A DNA stretch of 64,000 nt, taken from NCBI GenBank assembly GCA_029582165.1, contig CM055881.1, positions 15,895,594-15,959,593 on the forward strand, in the 5' to 3' direction. The notes beneath the pieces were generated by a model, which had not been told where the DNA came from, did not search any database, and saw only the letters and a program-made list of their open reading frames with translations. Numbering within the stretch: position 1 is the stretch's first letter; every line of letters starts with the position of its first letter. Made by a program: the position numbers and the translations under genes. Source of the DNA: Portulaca oleracea. Lineage: Eukaryota; Streptophyta; Magnoliopsida; Caryophyllales; Portulacaceae. This document shows, piece after piece, positions 20,726-32,749 of this stretch.

Positions 20726-21660
20726 TGAAATACCCCTAAAGGGGGGTGAATAAGGTTGTTGTGAAATTCTGCACTTTATCAACACAAATTCATTAAAAGA
20801 CACTGCGTAAAATGAATAATACTTCTTTTATTGAATTTAACTTGAAATACAAACAGGATGGAGGGGATCAAAAACTCAGCAATATTAGGACTGTTGAGGT
20901 CCTCAATGTTGCTTACAGAGGTAGAACTCTTAGGCAGTAGTTCTATCAGAGGAGCCTTTCAAATGAGGCTTTATTCAGACTAAGAAGAGGCCTCACAGAA
21001 GAGGCGATTAAGGGAATTAGCACACCTAAAGTGAGAGCACTATCTCACTCTAAAAACACATCCTTGGAGGCCCTCACCAGATTTCACTCACTGGCTACAA
21101 ACCACTACTTCCAGTGGCTACAACTTAGAATATTTTCTCTCAATATTCTTACAACTCATAATTTTCTGTCCAAAATTCCTAGAACGGTTTTCTTTCTTGG
21201 AAATCAGTGGTCTTTGAAGATGATGACTTCTCTATTTAAGCTTGAATCTCCAACGGCCTTCTTGATGCTTTCCACGTGTGAGGATTGTTTCCATCTTGGG
21301 AGTAGATCTTCAATCTTCTTATTTAGGCAATTGGCTTCTTCTCTTATCTGCAATCAAATAAAATGAATTTAGAGATCATGAGATAAATATAAATATTAGG
21401 GAAGATAAGAAATATTTATATGAAGAAAACTTCCCTGAATTTATATCTTCGAAATTTGTCTTTCAATCAAAAGTGTGTAATATACGATAGAGGTCCTCAA
21501 GCAGGCTATAGTGGAGGTCCTTAGAAGACAGCAGGGTTTCTTCAAAACTCATATTTATTATTGTTCAATAATTGAATTATTATGATCACGTCATTCAGTA
21601 AAGACTCAGGATAGATTATTTTTAAAATAGCGTGGAAAAACCAAACAAGGTGTCGGTCAA
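20726..21660 (-). repeat. Copia 5' LTR (right border approximate)
   Basis: On the minus strand the LTR ends ..CCCTTTAGGGGTATTTCA at 20726. A TATA-like TTAAATAG near 21230 precedes the pyrimidine-rich start of the presumed transcript. I could not find the TG start with certainty; similarity to copia LTR style fades near 21660. The matching 3' LTR is absent. Frames inside it are not genes. Confidence 0.55.
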
Positions 21661-22144
21661 ATAATAATAAACAAAAATAGGTGACATAGGAGAAGGCATC
21701 CCTAACGCAACCATATTTAATAGATTGTTACAAATTGCAAGCATATGTCACCAAGCACACGAGAGAAATGCCGGCTAAAAGAACAACCCTCCCACCTAAA
21801 CTATATCACCATTAATCACAAATTAAACTCAACCACCTAATTTGAAGACGTACTTAGTTTTTCTATTTTGAGATTCTACCTTTAAAGAATTCCAATCATT
21901 ATAGTTGAAATTTATAATTATCCTTAATACTATTTCTAAGAAAATGAAATTAATAGACATTGATCAAGACCTGTTACTATAAATAATTGAATTTATTGTG
22001 ATATACATTTATATAACATTTGATACTTTTGAGGAGATTTTATCACAATTAAATTCAACTATAATAGGTTAAAGTGTAAGTAACATTGATTTTACCATAA
22101 AAAATCAAAATCAATATATGTGATCTAAGTAATTTGCTATACTA
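21661..22144. other. AT-rich spacer, nothing recognised
   Basis: No ORF, inverted repeat or element end was found apart from the MITE border at 22145. Confidence 0.5.
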
Positions 22145-22449
22145 CCTCCGTCTCATTTTCTCTATCAAATTAACTAAATTTACAAGTTCAACGCACTATA
22201 GAAATTGAGGGAAAATGTTGTAGATTGCCAATAATGTCCTGCATAATTCTTGTGCAAAAAAAGAGGTTGTTTATTTGTTTAGTAAAATTCATTAATAAAA
22301 ATAAAAGAGGTAGTATTTTTTTAGAGGAGGTAGTATTATTTATTAGGGGTAAAATAGTAATTATAATTATTGAAATTAGAGAAGTGACAAACATTTTAGA
22401 ACAATAAAGTTAGTTATGGTGACAGCTGACAAAGAAATTGGGACGGAGG
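22145..22449. mobile_element. Stowaway-like MITE
   Basis: The left end CCTCCGTCTCATTTTC and the right end GAAATTGGGACGGAGG are imperfect inverted repeats, each flanked by TA. This is the terminal signature and TA target duplication of Stowaway (Tc1/mariner) MITEs. Length is about 305 bp with no coding capacity; two frames of about 60 codons in it are chance. Confidence 0.7.
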
Positions 22450-22576
22450 TAATAGTAGTTAACTATATTTAGTGAGATATAACTCTTTTTAACCAATATG
22501 ATTTAGAAATTGGGACGGAGGTAATAGTAGTTAACTATATTTAGTGAGATATAACTCTTTTTAACCAATATCATTT
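22433..22576. repeat. 72-bp tandem duplication across the MITE border
   Basis: 22433-22504 and 22505-22576 are nearly identical direct repeats. Each contains the last 17 bp of the MITE (AGAAATTGGGACGGAGG) plus flanking DNA up to AACCAATATSATTT. Confidence 0.85.
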
Positions 22577-22854
22577 ATTCATAAATTAATGTATGAAATT
22601 CTCAACTATCATATTTGAAAAAAAAATAACTATTGTAAAAATTTTCATTTATTTTTTCTAATGGAATTAGTAAAGTATTCTTACAGTACAACATAAAACA
22701 ACAGTACATCACTGTTAATTTTTTCATTTTGCCAATGGAACTATTTTTGTTTGATAATTTTGCCAATGGAATTAGTCAGACATCAAACATCAGTACATCA
22801 CTGTTACCCCCTGCAAAATTTCATGGGTATATTGTGATAGGTAATTAAATGCCA

Positions 22855-23615
22855 AGAATTACCGAAAGTTATCGAAATTTACCAAAAGTTACCAAAATTT
22901 ACCAAAACTTACCAAAGTTTTTTTTTTTATTTTTTTTATTTTTTATTTTTTATTTTTTTTATTTTAAATATTATATTTTATATTATATTTTATATTATAT
23001 ATGTTTAAAATTTTAATTTTTAATTTTTAATTTTAAAATTTGATTTTTAATTTTTAATTTTTATAATTTAAAATATTAAAAGTTAAGAAATTTAATATTT
23101 TTTATTTTTTATTTATTTATTTTTTTTTTATTTTTTATTTTTCTAAATTTTATTTTTTATTTTTTATTTTTAATTTATTTTTTCAATTTTTAATTTTTAA
23201 TTTTTTAAATTTTTATTTTTAATTTATGAATTTTTTATATTGAATTTTTTAATATTTAATATTTTTAATTTTTAAAATTTTTTAATATCTTGATTTTTAA
23301 TTTTTAAATTTTTAAATTTTGATAATAAATTTTAATTTTTTATTTTTTTCTTCTTTTTAAAATTTTAAATTTTAAATATGATTTTTTTTTTAATTTATAA
23401 TATTTTAAATTTTGACGTTTTTAAAAATTTGAAAATTATAAATTTTCAAACTCTAACTTTTAATTTGTTCATTTTGTATTTCCAAAAACATATCTAAACT
23501 TAAATAAACTTATCAAAAATTACCAAAAGTTACTGAAATTTACCGAAACTTACCAAAAGTAACATTTACCTTACCTACACTTACCATTGAAACTTACAGG
23601 CGACAATTAAAACCT
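22855..23615. repeat. AT-rich low-complexity element, copy 1
   Basis: A short array of TTACCRAAAGTTA/TTTACCAAAA units (22860-22915) is followed by about 550 bp made almost only of T runs and ATTTTTAA words. A second TTACC array and the tail ACTTACCATTGAAACTTACAGG follow (23510-23600). The same design recurs at about 33545-34710 and 37385-38530. No ORF is present. Confidence 0.65.
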
Positions 23616-23679
23616 AGAGCGTATTTAGTTTTCATATACATTTCATTGTTTATCTTTCTGATCATGCAAATATTTTTAT

Positions 23680-23900
23680 GAGGTATTTGGTCGATAAACT
23701 TTCCCGAGAAAGTTGGTCAACTTTTCCCAGTTGACAAACTTTTCCATATTTGATTCTGCATAATATATAGAAAATTTTTTATATGAAATCCATTATTTCC
23801 CTCACAAACTCAGTAAAAAGTTTCCCACAGGGGCCAGCGAAAGGCTTTCCCGAAAAAGTTTTTCCTGAGAAAGTATTTCCCAAAAAACTACCAAACGCAC
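23680..23900. mobile_element. Possible Tourist-like MITE
   Basis: The left end GAGGTATTTGGTCGATAAAC and the right end (complement) GTGCGTTTGGTAG are imperfect inverted repeats, with TTTCCCGAGAAAGTT-like arms inside. TAT flanks both sides. The ends are diverged, so this call is weak. Confidence 0.35.
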
Positions 23901-24168
23901 TATTAATTATATGATCCAGCAGTTGCCACTAGCTAGGGAAAATTGATCAATTGAAAAACCATGTCAGCAAAAATAGGTAACCATTGGAGATCAGCAGTGC
24001 TATCAAAATGAATTAAGTTGACCAATCTTTTAATATTATATATTTTGAAATTTGTTTAGTTTTAAACTATTGTTAAATAGCTAATTGATGAAAAATTAAA
24101 TAAAAGAAATTTCCATTTGGTAGGGACTTTTACGCATTTAATGTTGTCAACCACTTTATATAATATTC
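23901..24168. other. AT-rich spacer, nothing recognised
   Basis: Unstructured sequence up to the LTR at 24169. The final bases 24164-24168 (TATTC) form the left target-site duplication of that LTR. Confidence 0.5.
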
Positions 24169-27100
24169 TGTAAAGCCCCCAGGTTACTAACCACTAGATT
24201 AAGCTAATGATATACCTAACCCAATGATTAGCAGCGGATAAACGCCTAAGAGTATTACCGCCGTCCACGGAAGCGGACAAGGCTAAACCCAATGAAACAG
24301 CCGAACATACACTAACTCTGATCATGCATCATCAAGACATAACTTAACTTAAACCACTTCTAAACAACCTAACACAACCCAATATAACTTATACAAGCCA
24401 AAATATCACAAATTTCCCTTAACTCTTTCATAAAGAGTCTTTAACCACCTTCAATCTCCTTAAGAAGCTCTAGGGTTTCGTCCTTCCGGGCTTTTCCCTT
24501 CTCCTTTGCCGAGATTTCTAAAACAAAAACATAAAACTTCGCAAAGTGAGTTAAACTCAGTACGTATACCCCTAACAACATAAGAATCTTTTTATAATTA
24601 ATTTTAGTTGTTTAGCGCGGTTCCAAACATTAGAAACAAGATAAATAGCAAAAAACCATTAAAAAGGTAGCAAAACTTACACAGCTTGACCGTATTTAAC
24701 CTGTACATGAGAAATATAACTTAACCTGTATTTAAATCACAACTTTAATGAAAATACTTATAAGTTCTTCCTTTTAAAGGTAACTGAATAACCGTAAACT
24801 TGTTTGAAATCAAAAAGATCATGCATGAACCGACATAGACATACTATTGGAACCTCTCCATAAACGTGATTTAGAAAGTGACAAGTAAATTACGTCATAA
24901 AACATGAGTCGAATCGTATACCCAACATATAGCATAAACCGTTATTTCGGACCATTCATAAAATGCGACTTATAACATGTTGTAAAATATACTTAAAAAC
25001 CGTTAACACGTCCTATAAGACTTAATCCTTAAGCTAGATCCTTGAAGTACTTAGCTACGTAAATTTAGTTGCCGTATTATTACCCTGAAGGTCCCCTACT
25101 TGCGATCATTGGCTAAGCATCCGTATGCGCATACCCGAATCGATCGGGAGATCCGGATGGTGGATAATAATCCTACTGGTTAGGTTTTCATGGTGTGCAA
25201 CTAAGGCACTAAAGCTATCTTTTTGCTTGGGTGCAGTAAGGCACGTATATAAACAACTTGGGGTGCACAAATGCACAAAAACATGTTTTTCCTTGGTGTG
25301 CACTAAGGCATCATAAATGTGGTATGTGCTAAAGCACCATAAACGTGGGCGGGGCCTTTACTTACTTCTAAAACTTGAAAACTAAAACCTTGATACCTTG
25401 ACCTTGGATTCTTAATGAAACTGATTCCTTAAACTACCATCTCCTAATTATAACTTAAACATATACCTATGTAAACTCCTCGAATAAGACTTGTACTTAT
25501 AAAGGGGAATATTTATGAATTGATTCAATCATCCAAAGCATAAATTTTATCGTAAAAGTTTTCTGATATAATGGGTATGCAATATAAATACTTAGAAATA
25601 ATTGTGAAATCACCCTGATAAATTGACCTGAATTACTTAAAAAGACTCCATGAGAACTTGCATACGTTTTTAAACATAAATCGTGATACTTTACATATAG
25701 ACATGGATAATATAAAATAAATTTAAAACAGAACATAAATGATTAGTTCATGATATTATTCATAAAAAGTCAGGCAATATACGTACCTGAAGACTTAAGA
25801 ACACGCACGGGACGAGCAGGGACTTGAACAGTGGCGCAACGATCTTCTTAAGGGACTTAAAAGAAAAGAAATCATGAATTAAGTCCTAACTTAGGTGGTA
25901 TCATGGATGAATATCTTAATGAAATTTTTTAGGAATAATTTTAGTGAACTTGATTTCTAAGGCATACTCGTAAGGTCATATCTTATCCCACAAATATCGA
26001 ATCATGGCATAAAAGGACTTTTCAGAAAGCTTAGAACATACACTCCAACTTTGTAGTTGACCATGAAAGTTAGAGACGTGGCTAAGGAGGGTAAAAACTA
26101 ACATCTTTACAAGCTGCCCATAATAATAACCATTAAACTTCAATTATTCGGAAAATCGTAACTCGAGCTCCACTTATCGGTTCGGAACGGGTAAGATGTC
26201 TGTAGAAAGCTCGTAATATATACTTCAACTTTCATTTTCATCACCAATCGATTTAAGCTTGGAAAGAGGTCGAACTTTACCTAAAATAAGGGTAGCCACT
26301 AAAATCTTATTTCTGGAAAAAAAAAATCAGAATCTTTGGCCTTCAATGAAAAGCTTATAACTTGCTCATCCGGCATCCTATGGACGCATACCATACCATT
26401 CTGAAAAGCTTATAGTATCCCCTAAAACTTTCATGTTCAGACCTTAAGCCATAGCAAACGCTAACTAAATGAAAAACACCTATCTTTGTACTGCCGTCAG
26501 AAATTCCCAGTTTTGGGCGGCGTTACGATTTAGACTATAAATCCTAATATACATAACGAAACACCAATCCGTAAAAACCGGGGATTAGCTAACACTTTTA
26601 TCTACCTAATTATTCCCTAATATTACCAAGAATCATTTTCCTTATTTTCTGGAAAATAAAAACCAACCAGATTGCATTCTTTCCTAAAATCCATCAACAT
26701 ACACCCTCAAATCTTTGTGTTTTGGCCTTAACCTCTCTCGACCCATAATTTAATGCTTATAAGCACAGTATTGAGACTCGAATTACCCAGAAAAATACCA
26801 TATAAATCCATTTTATTCTCATGCAACATCACTACATCAACTATTTTCACAATCCATCATTAACTTCAACATGCATCACTCACTTTCCTCTTGATTTAAA
26901 TCTAATCTATGAACATGCACTTTAGAAACTAACACATTTTCATACTTACACAAGAATCTAACTACTAAACTCACATGCAAGTCCATTATTTGCAAGGAAT
27001 TCACTTAGTTTACACTAAGGTAACAAGAACTCAACAAACTTACCCAAATTCTTCTCTTTGAATTGTTCCATACTAATCTTCACTTAAAGACCTTAAAACT

Positions 27101-27926
27101 TTTTCTTTGATTCTGGAAAAAACATAGGAATAACAAGAAGAAATTCAAAATATAACCTTGATAGTTTCTTAAAAGAGAGTGAGAAAGATGGAGTGTGATA
27201 CCATTTGGAAATGGAAGAAAAGAGAGACATGTGAAATGATGAAGATGGGGTGGTGGTGGCATGGTGGCCAAGAGGCTGCCGACGACCCCTGGCGGTGACG
27301 GCTGGCTCGCCGGAGCTGGGCAGCGGTAGTCAGGGGAGGGGGACGGCCATGAGGGAGCAAGAGGGAGATTGAGAGAAAGAGTGAGGTGTTCCATTCAATT
27401 CCTTTAATAAAACTCCCTCCTAACCTAATATATAACACAAGCCCAAAAATTTCCCCTTCCTCTTTCTTCTTGGACCAGCCGGCCATATGGTCCAAATTGG
27501 GGGAAATTTTATCAATTTTTAATTTCCTCTCTTATACTTATATCTCTCTAATTCCCCAAATTACCAAGAATCCTTAAACCATAAAAATGTTATCTGAACC
27601 CAAATAAATATATCCATATTCCTCCATAAAATTTCTCATAATTATACCCTTAAATAATTTCGAATAAAGAAGGACCCGGTATATCGGTCTCGGTAAAAGA
27701 ATTCATGTACGATCAGAACCATCGTAAAAATTATCAGTAGGGATTTTTCAAAAAAATGAAATTAAACTGAATCGTTGATGATCGTTGCACTGTTCAAGTC
27801 CTGCAAAACATACATTGGGTTAGAAAAATGGAACACGCGCTTTAATTATTCATGATTTAACTTTTAACCTTGATCAATTAAACTATTTAATACGTATTAG
27901 GGGGTGATTTTCTTCAGGTTATTATA
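24169..27926. mobile_element. Solo LTR of a large Ty3-type element
   Basis: The left end TGTAAAGCCCCCAGG follows TATTC (24164-24168) and the right end ..TCAGGTTATTATA is followed by TATTC (27927-27931). A 5-bp target duplication with TG..(C/T)A ends fits a single 3.76 kb LTR. TGTAA-(C)GCCCC starts, AGCGGATAA and CCGTCCACGGAAGCGGAC near the start, and panels like AACTCGAGCTCC and CATCCTATGGACGC are typical of big chromovirus-like LTRs. PBS, polypurine tract and genes are absent. A GC-rich stretch at 27240-27360 gives Pro/Ser-rich frames that I do not count as genes. The terminal TATA instead of TACA fits a C-to-T change. Confidence 0.65.
25185..25345. repeat. Short repeats in the solo LTR
   Basis: Variants of GGTGTGCACTAAGGCA occur at least four times (near 25191, 25231, 25260, 25296), some with CTAAAGCACCATAAA. 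They form a small diverged minisatellite within the LTR. Confidence 0.45.
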
Positions 27927-27990
27927 TATTCCAAGTGGTAAGCTTATTTTGAAAATTATTCCAAGTGGTACGCTTATTTTGAACACTTTA

Positions 27991-28328
27991 AGCCTTGTTC
28001 TTTTACACGGTGGGTGGATGTGGTGATGGTGTGGTTTCGGTGAAAAAATTTAAAAAGTGTTGTAAAGTGTGGTGAGTTGTGGTAAAAGTTGTGGTAGGTG
28101 GGTAGGTGTTTTTAAATTTGAAATTTGAAAATATTAATTGGTTTTTTGGAGTTAAAAAAATAAGTGAAAAAATTAGGTGGATTTCAAAAGTGTTGGCCGT
28201 TTATATAAAAAATTTTAAGATTTATTATAAAAGTAGAAATGGTATGGTGTGATAAAGTGATGTAGAAATTAAAGAGTGTGCAGCGGTGTGGTAACGCACC
28301 GCAACCCTAAACATAAAAGAACAAGGAC
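27991..28328. mobile_element. Tourist-like MITE
   Basis: The left end AGCCTTGTTCTTTTA and the right end (complement) GTCCTTGTTCTTTTA are inverted repeats flanked by TTA on both sides (27988-27990 and 28329-28331). TTA target sites and a CCTTGTTC terminus are the hallmark of PIF/Harbinger-derived Tourist MITEs. 338 bp, no genes. Confidence 0.7.
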
Positions 28329-28693
28329 TTAGAATAATTTCTACAGTGCTTATTCTAAGTGAGTCGAGCATAAGCTTAAGAGGGTGAGACGAGCGATATT
28401 GAGAGATTATGATATTTTTGTGAGCAGAAGTTAAATAGTAGTCCAAAAAGAAGCTCACTAAAATGGAAAAGTTTTCAAAATAAGCTTATCTCGTGGAATA
28501 TTTTGTAAAGTGATTGGCAACTTAAAATAGGTAAAAGTTGGAGCCTATCAATTGAAATTTCCCATAAATAAATAAACAGACATAATAAATTATAGTAAAG
28601 GTATGATAAAATAGAATAAAAAGCGATGAATCTATACATTATAAATGATCTGGAGGCCTTGTCCTTTTTAATCATAAGTAAAATTTTATCTTA

Positions 28694-28909
28694 GGCCTTC
28701 TTCTTTAGTGTTATAGGATTAAGTTACGTTTAGTAATGTAAGGAAATGAAAAGAAAGGTAAAAATAAAATTTGAGGTAGGCAAGTCAGAGGTAGGGTAAA
28801 GCTATTTTATTGTTAAAATTTTGACTTTGGTTTGAGTGTTTTTTAGGGAATCAGGTAAGCTAAGGTTAGGCAAGGATAAATATGGCTTACCACTCTAAAG
28901 AACGGGGCC
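28694..28909. mobile_element. Tourist-like MITE, second family member
   Basis: GGCCTTCTTCTTTAG at the left and the complement GGCCCCGTTCTTTAG at the right are inverted repeats, with TTA at 28691-28693 and 28910-28912. Length 216 bp. GGTAAG-type repeats occur inside. Its termini match the elements at 35356 and 39172 more closely than the one at 27991. Confidence 0.7.
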
Positions 28910-28999
28910 TTACTTAGCTTATTTTATCTTACATTACCTTACCATCAAAAGAACATGCTATACTTTAAGATAATTTATATTATGGCTTTGTTCTTTAAG

Positions 29000-29600
29000 C
29001 CTTTGTTGACAAGTACACAGATGTGCCTTTGCCTATCCACCCTGTCATGAAAATCGCTGACAAGATTGAGCTGCCTAACATTAAATTCAAGCCATCTGAG
29101 AATCCTACTCACCACATTGAGGAGTTCATGCGATTAGCGCCTCTGAAAAAGATTGATGTTGACTTGTACTCTACAGTCTTCCCATCCACTCTAGATGGAG
29201 AAGCTAAAGTATGATACCATGCCCTGTCACCTTAAGTCAAGGCTGAATGGAATGAGCTGTTTAAGGCCTTTATCAATCACTACAGCCGCATCCAGAAAAA
29301 GCAGGCCGTTGTAGATGACCTGACTACAATGAAGCAAAGGGAAGACGAGTCTTTCTTAGATTATTTCGAAAGGTGGTACACCAAGCTGTCTCACAACAAT
29401 GAAACCATACCTTTGCGCCTGCAACCGACTACATTCAAGCAAGGACTCAAGAGTAGCCTGGCTCGGCACTTGGGATACCATGTGATCAAAGACTTCGATT
29501 ACTTGAAGGACCTTTGCGTCTAACTTGAAATCATGAATAATGAGAAGGCCACTGCCCAAGGGTGGAGGAATTCCAGCCCTAATAGAGCGCTGAGACTAAT
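29000..29600 (+). pseudogene. TAT-type gag fragment, decayed
   Basis: Frames 29023-29214 and 29329-29523 with intervening stops encode a Ty3 gag core: PNIKFKPSENPTHHIEEF, then FPSTLDGEAKV, FKAFINHYSR, KQREDESFLDYFERW and TFKQGL. The order (L..FP.L.G.A, F...F, K....ES...Y..RW) is that of TAT/Ogre gag. Several stops make it non-functional. The upstream LTR and start are missing. Confidence 0.65.
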
Positions 29601-29689
29601 GTAATTCAGTCAGGAATCCAACCAAAGTATGACCATTACACCCCACTTGACACCACTTATGTCGATGCTTTGGCTTATCTCTTAAGGAA

Positions 29690-29935
29690 AAACTGATTGA
29701 GTTGTCTTTACCAAGACCAGATCTAGAAACGAAGTACCCAAGCTGGGACGACAATGCATTCTGCAACTATCACATGTGTACGGGACATGACACCGAGAAG
29801 TACTGGACATTGAAGAATAAGATTGAGGGTATGATCCGGTCAGGGAAATTGCCTCTGCTGAAAGCAGCACAGAAAGCCTACAGGAGCAGTCAATAAGGCA
29901 AGGCACTAATGCACGAAGAGAACTTTGAATTTGGC
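29690..29935 (+). pseudogene. TAT-type gag, zinc-binding remnant
   Basis: A frame with FCNYHMCTGHDTEKYWTLK followed by IEGMIRSGKL matches the C-x2-H-x4-GH-x3-(C) region and the L..IE.LI..G.L tail that follows it in TAT gag proteins. The last Cys is replaced by Tyr. This is the downstream part of the gag at 29000-29600. Confidence 0.55.
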
Positions 29936-30420
29936 TAGGGTCCCAATTATGTCAGGCGTCCTATTTTCAGAGTCAATTAGGGTGGCATTGAGTCAGTCCT
30001 TGATATGCTTATCTTTTGAATTTAATAAAATGCATCTATTTGATTGTTTGAGAATCTCGTGCTTGTGCTCTTAACTTGAGTTAAAAGCTCTTTCACCCAT
30101 TCATTAGCCTTAACATCCAAGTCTGACATATCCATCTATCATCCCCCTCATATATCCTTCCATTCATCAAGTTTGTCATCCTACGAATCCAGGGTTTAAA
30201 TAAAAAAAAAAAAAGAGAAAAAACAAAGAGAAAAACAAAAAAAAAAGAAAAAAGAGAAAAGATAAGAGAGAAGCCAGTCTGCATCAAGCAGACTGGGCAA
30301 AAGGAGAGAAGACCAAATTCATCAGTCTCTTGAAAATGGACATCTCTACGCTCCTAGACCAGCAGCTTGAACAAAACATGCCTAGGATAGGCTACCGCCT
30401 CACCACCCACATCACCATCT
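29936..30420. mobile_element. TAT leftovers and A-rich tract
   Basis: No gene. A long A/G-rich tract (30199-30270) and plain sequence lead up to the LTR start at 30421. Confidence 0.4.
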
Positions 30421-32479
30421 GTAACGCCCCGGAAATTCAATTATAGAAAAGTCAAAGTCAAACTAACGTTAACAGACAAAATTAGCGGAAGACTCAAAAT
30501 TCTTATGGGGCGTCACTGTCGTATCCCCGAAGGAATACAAGGCGAGAAAGAAAACTACAACTGTTTGATAACGGTAAACCAAACTAACAACTCATACTTA
30601 GGAGTAAACCTCAAAACTAACTTCAAGTTTCTCATAAAAGAAAGGCAACATAATCAACGACTTCTAAACATGACGTCCTCACTTCTAATTCCCGTCCCCA
30701 GCATATAGTTTCTTCACCTGAAAACAAAACATTTCAAAAATGAGGGGGAAATCTCAATAATGTCTACCCCTAACGTTAAAAACAAGTTAAGTTCATTTCA
30801 ATTCATTTGAGGGAGAGGGAACAAGTCAAATCATTTCACAAACCTTTGAACCCTTAACTGTTTTCCTCAACCCAACCAATTCATTTTATTATGCGGGCGG
30901 GATATCAAATCCCAAAAGGTAACATCGCCTACCAAAGGCATCAAGAACATTCGCCTACCAAAGGCATCAAAGATCATCTATCCTATATCAGGGATGAAAC
31001 CCTGATCTCCTGGCACATAACCCATACAGGATACCAAATCCTGGTCTCAGGGTTATCGCCCGCAAAAATAATCGCCTACCAAAGGCATCAAACAATCGCC
31101 TACCAAAGGCATCAACAATCGTCTATCCTATATCAGGGATGAAACCCTGATCTCCTGGCACATAACCCATACAGGATACCAAATCCTGGTCTCAGGGTTA
31201 TCGCCCGCAAAACAATCGCCTACCAAAGGCATCAAAGAGTAAACCCGCTTAATGTTTCACTTTGAATTAAGAGTATATTATTCAAACTCAACTCACAACT
31301 CTCAAGTCAAAACCCAACCCAGGTTATCAAAACCAAAAAATAAAACCACTAATAAAAGACCATCCAATTTCTCAACTCAATAAAATTAAAGCACAAACAA
31401 ATACAAACAGTTATCCAAAACAGATGGTCACATTTCCACAAAAGTCCCCTTTCGGGATGCAATTCTCAAAACAGATTAGAAAACATTAAAATACATTTAA
31501 AGAGCATCCCGGTGGGGATTAGAGCATAGACATTACCTGGTTAACTTCACTTCACAGCAAAACGAACACACTTGAGCTCACTAACGACGCGAATTAGCTC
31601 GGGCCTAAAATAAAAGTAATTATTCTAATCAAAACGTGCCCTTCGAAGTTAGTATTAACTACCTTCTATCTAACCCTCCCCTAGGAACACTATAGGTTCC
31701 CATCATTCATGAATTTACACTTTAAATTACCAAACACATTCCAAGTAATCACATAATAAAACCAAATCAACATTTTCACTCAACAACACATTCACTAATA
31801 ATTAATATCAACAAGACAGATTGCAACACTCACATAAAAAGGGTCATAACTTGAGTTCTCGACATCCTATGGATCTGATTTTAGACGTTTCGGAAACCTC
31901 AACATGTCTATTAAAACTCTTATGTTGAACTCGAGACAAAAAACACGCTCTAATATCCTCAAAAATGGTCATCAATCCAAACTGTTCAGATCTGACCTAG
32001 GTCTGGTTTTCGGCGTATAACTCGACTTATACAATTCCAAAGTCCAATCCGCAAAATTCCTATGAAAGATAACGTCTAAGGGAACCTCCAGTTCAAAGGG
32101 TTTGATCAAAGGACAAATATACTTGTCGTGAGGACCCGTTCTTTGCACATCATCGAAACTGTCCCGTTCTCGGTTCCCATATAGTCAATAATTTCGGTTC
32201 TAACTTTCACCATTCGATCCCGAGATCCCAATTTGGGCCCTAAACAGTGGCTAAGGTTAAAGTTTCTACCCTATTCTAACCAAGGTCTAAAAGCTACCAC
32301 TTGTAACCAACAATTTAAACCTTTTTATGTAAAGAAACCTAGATAATAACTTAATAATAATATAAACACGTAATAATAACATAATAATAATATAAAAGTG
32401 TAAAGTTTAAAACTTTAGTAAACATAAACATTATAAAACCTTTAAAAACAATCAAAAGACTTTTAAAATGTTCTTTAAA
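30421..32479. mobile_element. Large Ty3-type LTR, left part
   Basis: It begins TGTAACGCCCCGGAAATTC and has the same organisation as the solo LTR at 24169: AGCGGAAGAC near the start, internal minisatellite, ATAACTTGAGTTCTCGACAT-type panels, and a GC-rich segment further right (32750-33330). Its right border is not visible because the tandem duplication and the AT-rich element begin. PBS and coding domains were not found. Confidence 0.5.
30912..31235. repeat. Minisatellite in the LTR
   Basis: The unit ATCGCCTACCAAAGGCATCAA occurs five times with small changes. A compound unit of about 105 bp with CTATCCTATATCAGGGATGA and TCAGGGTTATCGCCCGCAAA is repeated twice (from about 30971 and from about 31123). 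Spacing is irregular and units are degenerate, so it is a minisatellite and not a CRISPR array. Confidence 0.75.
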
Positions 32480-32749
32480 TAATCAGAACATAAATTTACA
32501 TATAAATGAATATTTAATAAAAAAAACTATTATGCCTCGTAAAATAATCTAAAAAACTAATAATAGTACTAATAATAATTATGATAATAATAGTTAAAAG
32601 ACAACTATACGTACACAACAACAACAGTAGCATCCATGCATTAGAACCAAAAAAAACCGAACATCCTACTCACGTACAAGAAGAACTTACAGCAGCCAAG
32701 CATTGGTACCAAATAATCCGAACGACGTAGCTAGGATCGAGATTAAAGT

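Noticed and set aside
27080..27495. Ser/Pro/His-rich minus-strand frames of about 105 codons
   Set aside because: They lie in the right part of the solo LTR, overlap each other in different frames and show no domain.
30912..31235. Repeats of 21 bp with spacers, CRISPR-like at first sight
   Set aside because: Units are degenerate, spacing is irregular and the larger unit is itself duplicated. The locus lies in a plant LTR.
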